From positions 2,586,091 to 2,650,090 of the forward strand of contig JAJEKV010000067.1 of the NCBI GenBank assembly GCA_021234155.1: a stretch of DNA of 64,000 nucleotides, in the 5' to 3' direction. The position numbers and the translations under genes are program-made. The notes beneath the pieces were generated by a model. It was not told the DNA's origin. It saw nothing but the letters and a program-made list of their open reading frames with translations, and did no database searches. This document shows positions 23,018 to 35,954 of the stretch, piece after piece. The stretch comes from Isoetes taiwanensis (lineage: Eukaryota; Streptophyta; Lycopodiopsida; Isoetales; Isoetaceae). Within the stretch, counting starts at the first letter, position 1, and every line of letters begins with the position of its first letter.

Positions 23018-24180
23018 AGAAAGGTGAGAGTTTGGGAATTCATTAGTAAAGAATAATGCCATTATGCTGAATTTTTTTGTGAATTCAAAATTTTATTGAC
23101 AAGCTCACAACATGCCTAGAGAATATTGCTAATGTTTGTGTTAGTGCGAATGCAAATTTCATCACATGGTATGTTCCTTCAAAATATTATTTGACAGTTA
23201 AAACTTCTCCATCCATAGAACAAGAACGAATAAATGGTCCTCCTTTTGGAATTTCCAAATTGCTATTCTCTTGGATTTCGCCTAGTCATTTTAGACATTG
23301 TTGAGTGGCACCAAATATATTTGTTTGAGACATTGTTGAGTGGCATAATTCTAGACATAGCTCACGCCATGCTACATTTTTATCTTTTTTGAATTAACTC
23401 TAGCATATTTGCTTTACATACAACATCTTTTGATGTATTTGTACATTGTGTTTGTGTGGTGTAAATGTACCCTAATATGCCACATGAAAGATATTGATCA
23501 CAACCCCAATGTTTCATTGTTATATCTTTGGTCGACAAGATTTGGCTATTAAATCTTACAAGACCATTAACTGAACTATAGACTAATCTTATGCCCACCT
23601 CCCATTTGCATCTCTGCCCACACGTGCAAACATTTAGAAACATTTTCACACATCTATTTAACCACACTTCATGTACATTGGTTTTAACTACCCATTACAT
23701 TTACAAGCTTCGACAATGCCAAAGCGTTATAAATAAGTAAACTACCATTGTCCTAAAGCAATAACTAATATCCTAAACTCTACACACTCCATTACCCTTT
23801 CTAGAGTTAGTACAGTAATGGTGTAATTCAAGTAAGATGCCATGGAACTCGGCTTAAAATGTGGAGTGTTAAATTATTTTGCACCGTGATAAAATGACCT
23901 AGGGTAACTAACAAAATTTTCACAAGTCTCTCTACCAAAAATTGCCCGCACATTTGATCATTATTTGGCCAATATTTTGGGTGGGAGTTTGACTAGAGGT
24001 TTGATAGAAATGGAAGCAAAAATTAACCATGAGTTTCACCAGATCTTGATAGAGAGTTGATTGCGAGTACAACTTTCACTTTAACTTAAGTAGCCTTAAT
24101 AGAATGCTGGTAACTTAGAAATCTTATAGAAATTTGGAAAGTTTATACTTCCCAGCGTATGTACATTCGACTTCGTATCC
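22081..24180. other. Unassigned, with two small exon-like stretches
   Basis: A segment after an acceptor (tgcag at about 22,512) reads KPYYPPELATHEASKFKL up to a gtgcgt donor at 22,571, and about 22,243-22,325 reads SQLHPSSQNSKSASLQHGG. I recognise neither. A 31 bp phrase around 'cctattgtaccacccttctag' is directly duplicated at 22,790-22,850. A poly-T run lies at 22,986-23,008, and a 'gagtggcaccaaatat/gacattgttgagtggca' repeat near 23,300-23,345. No gene call is supported. Confidence 0.35.
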
Positions 24181-24189
24181 TCCCTCATA

Positions 24190-24200
24190 GTACAAATACT

Positions 24201-24258
<58 letters not shown>

Positions 24259-24275
24259 AGTATTTGTACTATCAA
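24190..24275. repeat. B-end palindrome around (TA)n
   Basis: CTCATAGTACAAATACTTG, then about 54 bp of TA (24,203-24,256), then CAAGTATTTGTACTAT. The two B ends are exact inverted repeats for about 15 bp, so the tract can extrude as one long hairpin. Confidence 0.9.
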
Positions 24276-26036
24276 TGGGTCTATGAGAAATGGTTTACTA
24301 AGATCGGAGAGTAAAATTCAAGCTTAAAAAGTTCAGTATCTAAAGTTGAGCGTCAAGAATTAAGTTAGAAGAACTCATATTGGAAGTTGAATCGGTCAAT
24401 ATTGCCATATAATTTCATATAATTTGGCAATCGTCCTCTTAACATATAGTCATAGGTAAATTCCAATTTTTTTTTTGCTCAAATCGAATTCAAGTATAAT
24501 AATCCATTATTTTTGGCATTATATGGTGAAGTGATCGTGTCTTTAATGCGCACCTTGTTTGAGATTTTTACATTCTCAATTGTCCTGTAAGACAAATGGA
24601 AGTATCCATCTAATCCAAAGTCATGATCTTTTAAGCGAAATCCCTTGCCTAGTAGCCATTAAATGAAGTACACCATGAGGCATGCCAAAAAGGTCATCCA
24701 CATCAACAAACTATTAACTTACATTTCGGAGCACAAGCACGCTTGAACTACCTCTGGCACCACAGAACAGTGGCCATCAACGAAAGTATACAAAGTAAAA
24801 ATATGCTAAGGTAGAAACATTGATGTTTGAACTACGAATGCAATGTATCGCCTTTGCCTAGCAAGATAAATATTGAATAAACCGATGAGCATGGCAAAAA
24901 CGGAGGCAATATGAAATAGAAACCTATATATTTCCCAACAGAGTGTCATTTTAAACTAAATATGCCAAGAGATAAAATCGAAGTCCAGTTATAATGTTAA
25001 TCAATCAACATTGCTTAAATTAGATGCCATAGCCTATTCATGCATAATAACATCATCTACCATAATCTAGCCAGACAAATTATCTCAATTCTAGTAGCAT
25101 GCCTAAAATTTTTCCTAAGGCCTGTAAAAGCTAAGAATATAATAGTTACTAGCTATGGGATGAGCAAGATTCTACATTCAAGACGCAAATGAAATTAGAC
25201 AAATCCACTGTGTTAGAATTTGGCATCCCTTGCCGTCAAACATGCCGAATAACACTACTTTAAGCACATCAGCTATAAGTGAAGTCTTTGTACTATGGTG
25301 GAATGTATCAAATCGATGAATTTATAAGAAAGTTGGAAATCGAATGCATAGGATGCAGTGTTGACCTGATTCCTCTAGGTCCTACTAAGTCAGGTGAGTA
25401 TAGAAAATAGTTTATTGAACTGCTATGCAGTGTTAGGTGAGTGGCAAAGTTTATTATGTTAGAATTACGGGAAAGCGCACATTTTAGCATGATTTGCAAC
25501 ACTCTAGTAGCATGATAATAAAGATCTATGTATATGCGCTTATGCATGATTTGAATTTTTTATCCGCTTCCAAGTGCTTGGTTGTGTAAATGAACTAGAA
25601 TGCCTCTTGGCTTCAATAGTGAACAATAGAACCCATTTCTTCTTTGTGCTACTCCAACTACAGCTCCAATGTAACTTAGTACTCATAATGTGCGTGCAAT
25701 AGATTAGAAGATTTGTGTTGCAAAGCTCCTTTGAGCTCCAACTTCATTTTTTCAACTGATAAACTTGTACAGTCGTAAGTGGGAATTATTAATCTCCACT
25801 AAGATTATCAACTAATAACACAAATATTAATATTTGAGATGAAAGGTGAAAATAAGATGTCTCTGTTGCTTGGAATCATGCAAAGTTGACACCATTATTG
25901 ACAACGCATAATCATGGTATCCCCGACAAATGTTGCATAGATGTGGATTTGTTACCAGTGCAACTGTTGTTATATAGGAGTGCAACTGTTGTTATATAGG
26001 AGCTTACATTAATAACATGATAACATCTTTTAGTTG
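24276..26036. other. Unassigned AT-rich region
   Basis: A second B-like phrase, AAGTCTTTGTACTATGG, occurs at about 25,283 without an adjacent TA tract, so it is probably a decayed end. A short phrase 'gtgcaactgttgttatatagga' is duplicated at 25,957-25,998. No gene is recognised. Confidence 0.45.
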
Positions 26037-26640
26037 TATGAAAAAATAAAAAATGTTATTCCCTATTTGCGTATAGCCTAGAATCATTGTATTCCATGAG
26101 ATAACATCACGAAGTTTCAAAACATAAGCATGAAGCCACTTGCCGTCTTCTAAGTCCCCTATGATGGCCGATGCATTACGTGTGCACAGATTAATGCCAC
26201 ACAGATTAATGCCACTTTATCTGGTTCTATGCTTCTATGCTTTCCATGTGCATATGCACGAAGAGCTCAAAGGCTTCCTGGCCTTTGCCAGCTAGACGTC
26301 GTCTGATATTATTGCAGTCCATGTAAACACATTATGTTTTGCCAACTCATCAAATACTTGAGATGCATTTGCCAGGTTTCCGGTCTTTGCATACATGTTA
26401 ATGAAATATCTAGTTTTGATAACATGTGCATGGACCCACTTCCCTTCAGCAACAATTTCAAATCAGCGCATGCTACCCAAGTGAGTCCCCAATATCCAGT
26501 AAGATGACAATTTCAAATCAGCGCATGCTACCCAAGTGAGTCCCCAATATCCAGTAAGATGACAATTTCAAATCAGCACATGCTACCCAAGTGAGTCCCC
26601 AAATATCCAGTAAGAAAGACTTCTTTCCATCTTATCCGTT
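26037..26640 (-). pseudogene. PPR protein gene, decayed
   Basis: Minus-strand pieces read KWVHAHVIKT, FINMYAKTGNLANASQVFDE and NVFTWTAIIS (about 26,450-26,270), then, lower in coordinate, GKWLHAYVLKL and DVISWNTMILGYTQIGNN (about 26,155-26,045). These are PLS-type pentatricopeptide motifs of organellar RNA-binding proteins. Stop codons and frame shifts separate them. The order along the minus strand is consistent with one gene. It is separate from the plus-strand PPR piece at 13 kb. Confidence 0.78.
26453..26613. repeat. Three tandem copies of a 55 bp unit
   Basis: The phrase CAATTTCAAATCAGCGCATG begins at 26,453, 26,508 and 26,563. The third copy has two small differences. It lies inside the PPR remnant and would add repeated codons to it. 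Confidence 0.95.
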
Positions 26641-29600
26641 AACGCAAATCCTTTAAATTCAAATTTCTAATGTGTGTGTCTTTGTTAAGGCTGTCCATAG
26701 GAAAAAAACTATAGAAAGTATTAAATAACGTAGAGATGTTGTAAAGCCTAAGTCTGCATTTACAGTACATTCACATGCTCCTTGCGAATCCTTCCAATAA
26801 ACTCGGGTCATTTTTCGAGCTTGTTATTTACCAGATGGATACATGCCATACGCAGCAAGGTTAATCCAGATTAGACCATTGTTTCTGCAGGATAACAAAA
26901 TTTGTTGCAGAGAAAAAGCAATTTGATTGCAACTAAGCATCCATGCCCTATGAACATTTTCCAGAAGTTAGAAGTGGCCAAAAAAAAGAGACCTTGGTGG
27001 CCTCAGAAACCCCTTCCAACATTGCAAAGCAAAAACAGGAAGTTCATTTTGCTAATTTGTATCTAGAAAGCTTGTTGATGATAGCATTCACATTGCTCCT
27101 TTATCAAGCTTTCCCGGGGAGCTTGATATAAGCAAGAAGACCAGTTAGACAAAGAATGTCTTCTAATTCAGCAAAGAGTTTAGAAAATTCTTCAGAAATG
27201 TCTCAAAAAGAAAATACCCCTCCTATTTCACAATTAACTATCATGACACAATAAAGGACCAACAGTACAGGAAACTTCAAACCGTCAAAATTTTGTGATG
27301 CTGCCACAATATATTCAAACCATATGTCTACATGCCGTCACCAAATGCTACTTATGAACCTTTCTTAGATGGAGCTTGTTTCTGACCTAAGAGGAAACAA
27401 AAAGTTCCTTCAGAAAATCATTAATAGCAATGCGCTTGAAAACCCGGCTGACCAAAATATTTATCTCAACCTTTCTAAAATCTCACAATCTTTTCTCCCT
27501 TTCGTGTCCATCCACAATGCAGGTGGTGCATTGAGGGCTTGTGTTACTAACGCATTTGACACCTCATCGCACCTTGCCCCGCACCACACCGCAGCCAAGT
27601 TACATAAAGCTCCCCATAAAGAAACTTGAAATTCAAAGAATTACGCTAAAAATGTCGTCCGAAATTTGCCTCTAAGAAGTTCCACCTAAATTCAATCTTG
27701 TAGCATTATTGACTATCTTTCAGATACAAATGTGTCGGACTGACAGATTTTAAGCTGAGAACATATTTTATGTGATGCCAACAACATGATGTCAACCTAT
27801 GCTTTGGTATATTCAATATAATCACAACATATCTTGGGCTAGAAAACTCAAGAAATTGTTAAAGCAGTAGTTCAACAATAATCTCTCTATATTGGGAGAC
27901 AATCGTTTTGCACTCCTGACCGATCACTCTTAGAAATGAACTAGCACAAAAAAATGCACAAAGTTCAAATACCTGGAACACTTTGATGAGCTTTAGTTCA
28001 TCGCACGTTTTATTTCAAAACCCGTCACTCTGCAAGTGTTCCATCATCATTAAACACTGCACACAATTTTCAAAATCCTAGTGTAAATTGCCCAAATATG
28101 GAAAAATTCATTTGTTCTTCTAACTTTACAGCAGCGTAGAAAGAGGACCATAACTCCAGCAAACAAACTATGTTTCTCAAGCATGCACATGCATTGGAAA
28201 ACTTAATGAATGACCTACGAAAGTTGCTATATTTTTCAAATTCATTGTGTAAACATGTCAAATAAACCAGAATGTTTTTAAATCCAAGGCTTCCTTTATG
28301 AGAAATGTTGCACATACTCGGCAAAAAAAATAACTCACCGTTTTCTATGGTAGACCTAGGCAGAGCTTAATCACACTTTTGTGAAAAAAAAAATAAAGGG
28401 AAACCTAAGAACTTGTGGTGCAACCGGGATAGAATGAATCAGACACTCCTAAATTTAAATTTCCTTGTCTATGAGTCGTATTTATTCCCTCCGATGCAGC
28501 TACATATGAGCCTAACAATATGCAAGTGGACTGTAACTAACCTCTAGTCTTGCAGCTTCCCATGTTATTCCATTGCTTTTCCCCATTAGCTGCCCTGCGA
28601 CATTTACCTGCTTCAGGACAGATATGTCTGATTTGTACCTCACAGATGTATGCGCATTTCGAACAGACCTTACACCGAGATAAGATGTTTAATTGTTCTA
28701 TTGTACACTACGCAACAACAAATAACAGTAGTTCAAAAAAGAAAAAAAGAAAACAAATCACACTATAGACTATTCGCTAGATCCTGGAAACTTGCTACTG
28801 CGTTGGCATTCAATCATTGCCTTAAAGCGAAAGTCAATGCGTAATTTCTTTGATAGACAAAATGCATCATTTACCGATTTTTCCATGAGTTCACTATGCG
28901 GAGTGGAGGAGCCATAAGCTTTAATATATTCCAACATCGCAAACTCGCTATTCTCCCTGTCTTCATGACTGAAAATAAAATCTAAAGAACTGCTAGCACT
29001 CATCCAACATAATCTCTCCCTCTGCGATGATGCAACCAGATCAGAGAATGCTCGAACTGACCATCAATATGAGAAACCAAGAGAAGATTCCCCAGCACTA
29101 CTTCCAGACCAATGAGAAGAGCTTCTTCAAGTGGATGACCATGGTTGCTAAGCAAACGATTATCAGACAGATTCCTTGTGAGGTGATGAGTCAGAACCAT
29201 TAAATTTGAAAAGAATGGTGCAGCAAATGACCACTTTGGCCCTCTTTAGCTGCCAGCAACTCTGGGATACATGGAATACTGAAGCCCCCCAGACAAACTC
29301 TGCAAGAAAATGTAATCAATAAAAAAATTGAAAACAAAAATTTGAATAAACTGCCGAACCATGAAATCAACAGAAAACACCAAAGTTTACCATCATGATA
29401 GAGAGTCAATAATCTAAGATATGAGGTTTGCACAAAAATCAAATCTACAATTACAAAAGCAGAATCCTGCAAGCCCAGAATTTTGAAATGGTAGAAAAGG
29501 TCATTAAACAGAACTTGTATCCAGGTGCAAAAGGCATGCATCATGATCTTTGTTGAGTCACCTCCCGAATGTCAACGATCTACAGGGACAATGCACATGG

Positions 29601-31740
29601 ATGCCCATGCTGTTCTAAAGGGATTTGGCAGAAACTTTGCAGCTGCTTTTTGATTCTCAATTCAGGTGAGTTGCATGTTTCCTTGTGGACATTTAGATGC
29701 ATCTTGGATTCTCCTATGCAGAGATTTTGATATTGTTGGAAACATGCGAGACTGCTTCAATGTTACCAAGCTGGGCATATGCCATGATAATTGAGCTCCT
29801 TGACATCACACCTTGTGATAGCATCCAAAAAACATGTTAGATTGAAGCTCAGATCCAACTGTCTGCTCATGGATGTGGTTGTTCAAACCTATTGTTCGTG
29901 TCCTCACTGATCTTGCATATCCATCTTTCCACTTTGATGCACGAACTTGCGGACCCAATAAGCTCTCAAAGATTAGCTTGCAGACTCCTTAAGCCCTGCG
30001 CTTTTTAGCCTGCTTTTGGAAATGTTGTTTCATTGAGCTATTTGATGGTCTAAAGTCAAAGTGATATGCTATCTAGCCACTATGGCTTATCTTTGAGAAT
30101 GAAAGCGTCGCTAATGGGCATCTTGTGATCGCATTCCAACTTTATGTCCATGTCATGCTCTAACACAATGTATCGAGATACAGGCCATCCAGGATGATGT
30201 GCCTCCATAAAAGCAAGTTTGGCTACCTCATCTTCATGCATAAAATGAGAAAAAAAAAATGGAACTTATGCTTCCAATCTCGGTTCTCGTAGAATGATGA
30301 ATCAAGTTCCCTATAAAGAGGAATAGAAGAGCGGATATTATGAACTCACCTTCTTGAAAGACATGAAGGATCGAACTTCGGGTTAAAATTTGCATAAAGA
30401 ACCAAACCAAATATGTCAAACATTTCGGAACCATAAAGCAATCACATCTAGCCACTTACTAAAGATGAAGTAAGAACTATAAAAATATTGGGAATACTAA
30501 AAGTTTATACGAAGAAGAGAAGATCTCTGCAGCTTGATTGCTTCTTGCAAACACCAAGTGGATTCCATTGCACTTTGAACGAAAACTATTTGAAGGGCTA
30601 ATTCCTTTGGAGAATCCTCCTATTAAGAACGTTAAGCCTATAATCCATGAAGTGGACTTGGCTTCCACCTCTATTGTCACCAAGCCTCCGTGGTTTTATA
30701 GCTTTTGCGATTGAGAAAAAAAATAAATTCACGATATACAATTTTAAGAGATCCATAGAAAGCGAGTAAGTAAAGTTCAGGTACCCCATAAATGCCAAAT
30801 TGTTTTGGTGTGTTGCTATCCTCTGCGAAAACTGCATGCAAATATATACACCTCTACTTGGCGATTCATGAAGCATTCGGATGGCTTAGAATAGAAAATG
30901 ACCAATTGGCATCGTCGTCTCATTTGCCATTCTCATCCGGTTTTACGCAAAGCTGCAAGCAATGTGCCAATGTTAATGCGCACAATAATAACATGACAAA
31001 TTAGCGACAATAGAAATGGCAACAAAGTACAAATCTACAATCGATCTTGACATGCTTGTAGATTTATCGCGGGAGGATCTTGATGTTTGCTATTAAACTA
31101 GTTGCACAAAAGCCCCTCCTGTTTCAATATCGAAGCTTTTCCCATCACGAATAAATAATTCACCCTCTGCTTCATATATGCTATTTAAAACTACCAACTA
31201 AAGAACATATAACCATTAAGAACAAATCCAAAAAAAGACATCTTACCAAAGTGTATGGATAATTCTCCATCCGTGGAGAAACAACAAAAAATTTTCCTTT
31301 TGTGGAATTATAATCAATCCCCACTTTGAAATATCGGTACGGACTCTAGTGAAACTGGCAAATAATAATGCTCTGCAACATATTTCACACAGTTACGTTT
31401 CATCCACAGAAACATATTACATTTATGCACCAGTCACAGATATGATCACAGAAACATGCGCTTACAATACCTATTGGCATCCTGCCAGTTCGCAATATAA
31501 AATAACACTGACTACTTCCTCATGAGAATGAGCTGCGGCTTGCTCTACATGCCATATCTGGCAAGATTAGCAAATTAATACCTAGAGTAAAATGGGACGA
31601 CGAAAAAAATGCAAGCATTGCCCACACAGAATCCTTCAATGTTGAAAGTCTCTCTCTGCAAATGATACATTTGAATAATTATGCCTGTAAAATCCTCGCT
31701 TATTATCTCAACACCCAAAGGAGACTCATTAAAAATCTTT
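26641..31740. other. Unassigned region
   Basis: Several minus-strand open stretches (28,770-29,003 with HEDRENSEFAMLEYIKAYG; 29,000-29,200 with GHPLEEALLIGLEVVLGNLL; 30,600-30,720 with GGSQVHFMDYRLNVLNRR) have locally protein-like composition but no motif I can name, and their splice joints do not resolve into one product. They may be fragments of one or more minus-strand genes. Confidence 0.35.
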
Positions 31741-31859
31741 TATTTACTTACCCATTGCCTCCAGTGAGAACTATCAACCAAGATTTGAGTTCCCTAAACC
31801 GAGAGTGCCAAATAAACAATGTTTGACTAGCAAGCAAGAGGGGCATGTCACGTGCCATA

Positions 31860-32668
31860 AGAAAGTGTATGCTGTTCAAAATGGCATGGCAATACGTGGC
31901 AAAAATGTAAAACAGAGTTGCCAAAGCAGCATCACAGCAGAAGTTGGTTGATTTGAAACCAAGCCGTGCATCTTTTGTTCCAGAAATGCAGCAAAGTTTA
32001 ATTGTCTCATAACAATTTCCTGCATCAAGCACATAAATGATGCTTATTGTCCCTTAATTTATGATGTCAGAAAACACTGCCAACACTTTAACAGCTTACA
32101 ATATTGCCATGGCCTTTCTGTTGCTCAAGCTCGAGTACCCAATTTGGTTTCTTCACTGCTTCATTTCTGGATGGCTGGCTTGTTCTAAAAGGTAGAAAAC
32201 CCGTTTGATGCAATGAAAAGTGGTGTTTTCCAAATGAAGGTTGTTTATAAATAACCACCTGCCTAGCATATGTCTTCGAAGTAAAGAAAACACACAAAAC
32301 CTGAGAAAATATAAATATTGAACCAAAGCATCTTACGTACATGAACATTCCTAGAACTTGAATTCACAGGGTGTATACTTGGAAAACAGTGACGATGTTG
32401 CGCTCCGCTATTCATTGCCCTGGTTGAATAGGACTGCAATTTGCAGTTCCTGGGCCACAATCAAAATCCAATGCAGCTTGCATGCTGTTGGAGCGCCAGA
32501 AAGGAGCGACATTGTTGGAAGTTTCTGAGAGCTTTGAATAAATAAAAGGCCACAACTTTTGCCCAAGACCGCATTCAATAGGCGAAGAATCCGACTCGGA
32601 GGCTTGGCCGACTGCAGAAGCTTGGCCATGGCGGCTGGTTGGTGCGAGAGACAGAAGAGCAATGCCAT
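31860..32668 (-). CDS. Unrecognised spliced minus-strand gene, possibly organelle-targeted
   Basis: An open stretch near 32,608-32,410 begins MAKLLQSAKPPSRILRLLNA, rich in R, K, S and L and lacking acidic residues, as in a mitochondrial presequence. About 32,303-32,098 reads VIYKQPSFGKHHFSLHQTG, then KPNWVLELEQQKGHGN, ending at a gtaagc donor. It joins in phase to 32,020-31,860, EIVMRQLNFAAFLEQKMHG and onward to a stop. The in-phase splice between the last two supports a real gene or recent pseudogene. I do not recognise the family, and the joint from the first piece to the second is not resolved. Confidence 0.4.
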
Positions 32669-32679
32669 GGGAAAATCAC

Positions 32680-33560
32680 AACTTTAATCGACGGTCTAAA
32701 GGGGGCAAGAATAAGAAGCAGGTTTTCATCATAAGACAGATGACCGGGCCTGATAATGATGGTCATCTACCCCTCTTCTCTGCTCGAGCTTCACATTATC
32801 AGGTCCGACTTGGAGGAATGCCACCGCCAAAGAAAGGAAGAAAACTGAGGCAAAGAAGGAGCCTTTGCTCGATCCGAAAACCCCAAGCAAACAACGAAAT
32901 ATGGAAGACAAAAATCTTAGAATAAGAAGCGAGGATTCCAAGGCCTAATCTGCTTTTGAGGAGGGAAATTTTCGGGCATACCTCATTACCAAGGAATGCC
33001 AAGTTGATATCTAAAGGCGATGTGCTGCTCAAGACACGAAAAGGAGGAGCATCGGCGCCCGGAAAAGCCCGAGATGAGATTCGATGGAGAAATCCAATTG
33101 GGGCTTTTGTTGTGGGCGTCGGATCCGAGATGGGCGGTAGGGATCAAAAGAACAAAAAACCACCTTGATGAAGCAAAAGAAATTAAAAAAAAATCGAGGT
33201 CGGATGAAATGCCCCATTAAATTTCTTTGCCCATTAAATTTCCTTGACTTTTAAATCAAGGGAAGAGATTAAACCCCAATTCCAATGATCTGGATTAAAA
33301 GCCCCAATTCTATCACCTTCCACCAACTTCCTATCCAAAATTGGCCCAAGATTTGACATTCCCTTTTAATCGATGGCCCATATGAAAAGCCCCAAATAAT
33401 TTTAATCGACGGTCTAGATAAAATGCCCCAATTTCAAGGGCCTAGATTAAAAGCCCCAAATAAGGGGGGATGCTTGGGGTGTTACGAGGTGGCTTAAGAT
33501 GCAGGCCCATCTCGAGATGGGCCGGTAGAGATCAATCTCTACACCATGTTGGTAGACCTC
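32680..33560. repeat. Dispersed repeat with GGGGCTTTT and CATCTCGAGATG hairpins
   Basis: The phrase GGGGCTTTTGTTGTGGGCGT at 33,100 recurs at 57,797. AAAAGCCCC words recur at 33,299, 33,390 and 33,449. A perfect hairpin GGCCCATCTCGAGATGGGCC lies at 33,504-33,523, followed by GAGATCAATCTCTACA. The sequence ends in a C-type end (AAATAATTGTATATA). Overlapping open frames at 32,660-33,220 show no motif. Confidence 0.6.
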
Positions 33561-33580
33561 AAATAATTGTATATATATAA

Positions 33581-33697
<117 letters not shown>

Positions 33698-34269
33698 AGA
33701 AATTTAACACGTCCCTACGGTTGCATTGTTCTAGTTTTAGCACGTTCTTACGATTGCAAGGCCACAATGTCGTGCTCTAGGTAACCAACGATTCTACTGA
33801 GATTCTCTTGTCATTCCTCTATATTCTTCAACATTCTATGTACTATATTTAGCATTCATGAAGATTCCCCTAGATTCTCTTAGAATTTTCAATTTTGATT
33901 GAGGTGCTTACCCATGAGCATTTAGAACCTTCCAAAATAATCTATTTTGGATCTGTGCAACATTTCTAAAACACTTTCTATTTTTAGACTGAGGCGCTTG
34001 CCCTGAGCATCTAGAACTTTTTTTTTTTCAAGATTTATATTGTACACCTTTATTATGAAACATTTTAGAACATTCTATTGTGGCTCTTTGCAAAACCTTA
34101 AAAAAACTTTAAGATTTCATCAAGATTTTCTTAGATTCCCTTAGATATTACGAAGATTCTCTTAGATTCAACTAGATTTTAAGAGATTCCCTTAGACTTG
34201 TAAATATTTTCCTAGATTCCCTTACAATTTATGAAATTTCCTTATATTCCCTTTAATTCTCTTGGATTC

Positions 34270-34565
34270 CCTTACATTCTAGAACATTCTAGAACTTTCT
34301 GGAACATTCTGAAACTTTCAAAATATCATAGAACTTTCTGGAAGTATTTCCCTCTTCCCTTACATTCCCGAAGATTTCCCTACATTCTAGAACTTATTAG
34401 AACAATTTGGGACTTTCTGGAAGGATTCTCTTAGATTCCCCCAGATTCTCTTATATTCCAAAACATTCTAGAATATTCTGGAACTTTCTAAACCATTCTA
34501 GAAGATTTTAGAACTTTCTAGAGCCTCCAGAACATTCTAGAACTTTCTTGAACTATCTAGAATGT
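34270..34565. promoter_or_regulatory. Heat-shock-element-like array, left arm of A element 2
   Basis: TTCTAGAA and TTCTGGAA words at about 10 bp steps, for example 34,277-34,315 and 34,463-34,552. It is less regular than the 1,755-1,822 array but uses the same nGAAnnTTCn wording. Confidence 0.5.
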
Positions 34566-34640
34566 TATATTCTATTTTATCTTAATTGGAATATTACCCT
34601 TAAGTATATTTGAAACATAAATCGTTTATGGAATTAATGC

Positions 34641-34702
34641 TTAGTCTAGTGGTTAGAGTGGGGGGTTTGGGGGGTTGAGGTCCAGAGTTCGAATCCCCCC
34701 AA
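34641..34702 (+). ncRNA. tRNA-like Pol III promoter unit, left arm of A element 2
   Basis: Box A TTAGTCTAGTGGTTAGAG and box B GAGTTCGAATCC (34,684-34,695), separated by the G-rich stretch seen in the other copies. Conservation of both boxes across copies while surrounding sequence drifts suggests they matter to the element, or that the copies are young. Confidence 0.6.
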
Positions 34703-34983
34703 TAACATAAAAAATTTTAAAAGCCTTTCCTTAAGGGGCGAGCATTCAACATGAGCCTTAGGATCTTAGACTCGATCAACGATCAAGATCTCACCATATA
34801 AAAGCAATATGAGCCGTAGGATCTGTCACATATAATTCCCAAGGCTATGTGGACCGTAAAATATGTGCCAAGCCACACGGTAGTAGGATCTCGGATCGGC
34901 AGTGGGGATCCGGATCAACATGGGCCGTAGGATCGTTACATATAGTCTATATAAGAACCCCAAACCATCTGGGCCATAGGATA

Positions 34984-35135
34984 CGTCCCAAAGCCACGTG
35001 AGCCGTAGGATCTCGGATCAACGGCCGGATTCAATGGGACAAACATAAGAACATATATACGTCCCAAAGCCACGTGAGCCGTAGGATCTCGGATCAACGG
35101 CCGGATTCAATGGGACAAACATAAGAACATATATA
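34984..35135. repeat. Exact 2 x 76 bp tandem duplication in A element 2
   Basis: CGTCCCAAAGCCACGTGAGC begins at 34,984 and again at 35,060, ending with motif D in reverse. It is the reverse-complement counterpart of 2,668-2,819. Confidence 0.95.
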
Positions 35136-35823
35136 AGCTATATAGAATTTATATATAATCAAATCAACCTGGACCGTAGGATCGTCTATATAGAATACAT
35201 ATAGGAACTCCCAGCCCATCTGGACCACAGGATACTTCCCAAAGCCACGAGAGCCGTCGGATCTCGGATCAACGGTCGGATAAGCGCGACAAACATAAGA
35301 ACATATATATGATTGATATATATAGATATATATATCAATCATATATATATTCTTATATTTGTCAACTTTATCCGAGCTTGTCCGTCGAATCCGGCGGCTC
35401 ACGTTGCTTGAGGACACATCCCACGGCCCGGATGGCTTGAAGAGTTTACATACCCATATAGACACGATCCTACGGTCCCGTGTTGATCCGATCCCGATCG
35501 TGGATCCGAGATCCTCTGGCTCCGCGGGGCTTTGGGGCGTATCCTAAGGCCCGGATGGGTTGGGGTTCTTATATAGACTATATGTAACGATCCTACGGTC
35601 CATGTTGATTTGATCCTGATCGTCGATCCGAGATCCTACGGCTCAGGTGGCTTGGCACATATCCTACGGTCCACATGGCTTTAGGAATTATATGTGACAG
35701 ATCCTACGGCTCATATTGCTTTTATATGGTGAGATCTTGATCGTTGATCGAGTCTAAGATCCTAAGGCTCATGTTAAATGCTCGTCCCTTAAGGAAAGGC
35801 TTTTAAAATTTTTTATGTTATTG

Positions 35824-35885
35824 GGGGGATTCGAATCCTGGTCCTCAACCCCCCAAACCCCCCACTCTAACCACTAGACCAAACA
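35824..35885 (-). ncRNA. tRNA-like Pol III promoter unit, right arm of A element 2
   Basis: On the minus strand, box A TGGTCTAGTGGTTAGA and box B GGATTCGAATCC. It faces the left-arm unit. Confidence 0.6.
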
Positions 35886-35954
35886 TTAATTTAATGAATA
35901 ATTTATGTTTCAAATATACTTAACGGTAATATTGCCATTAAGATAAAATAGCCT

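Noticed and set aside
32662-33220. Overlapping frames on both strands near 33 kb as a gene
   Set aside because: Part of the sequence recurs at 57.8 kb as a dispersed repeat, and no frame shows a family motif.
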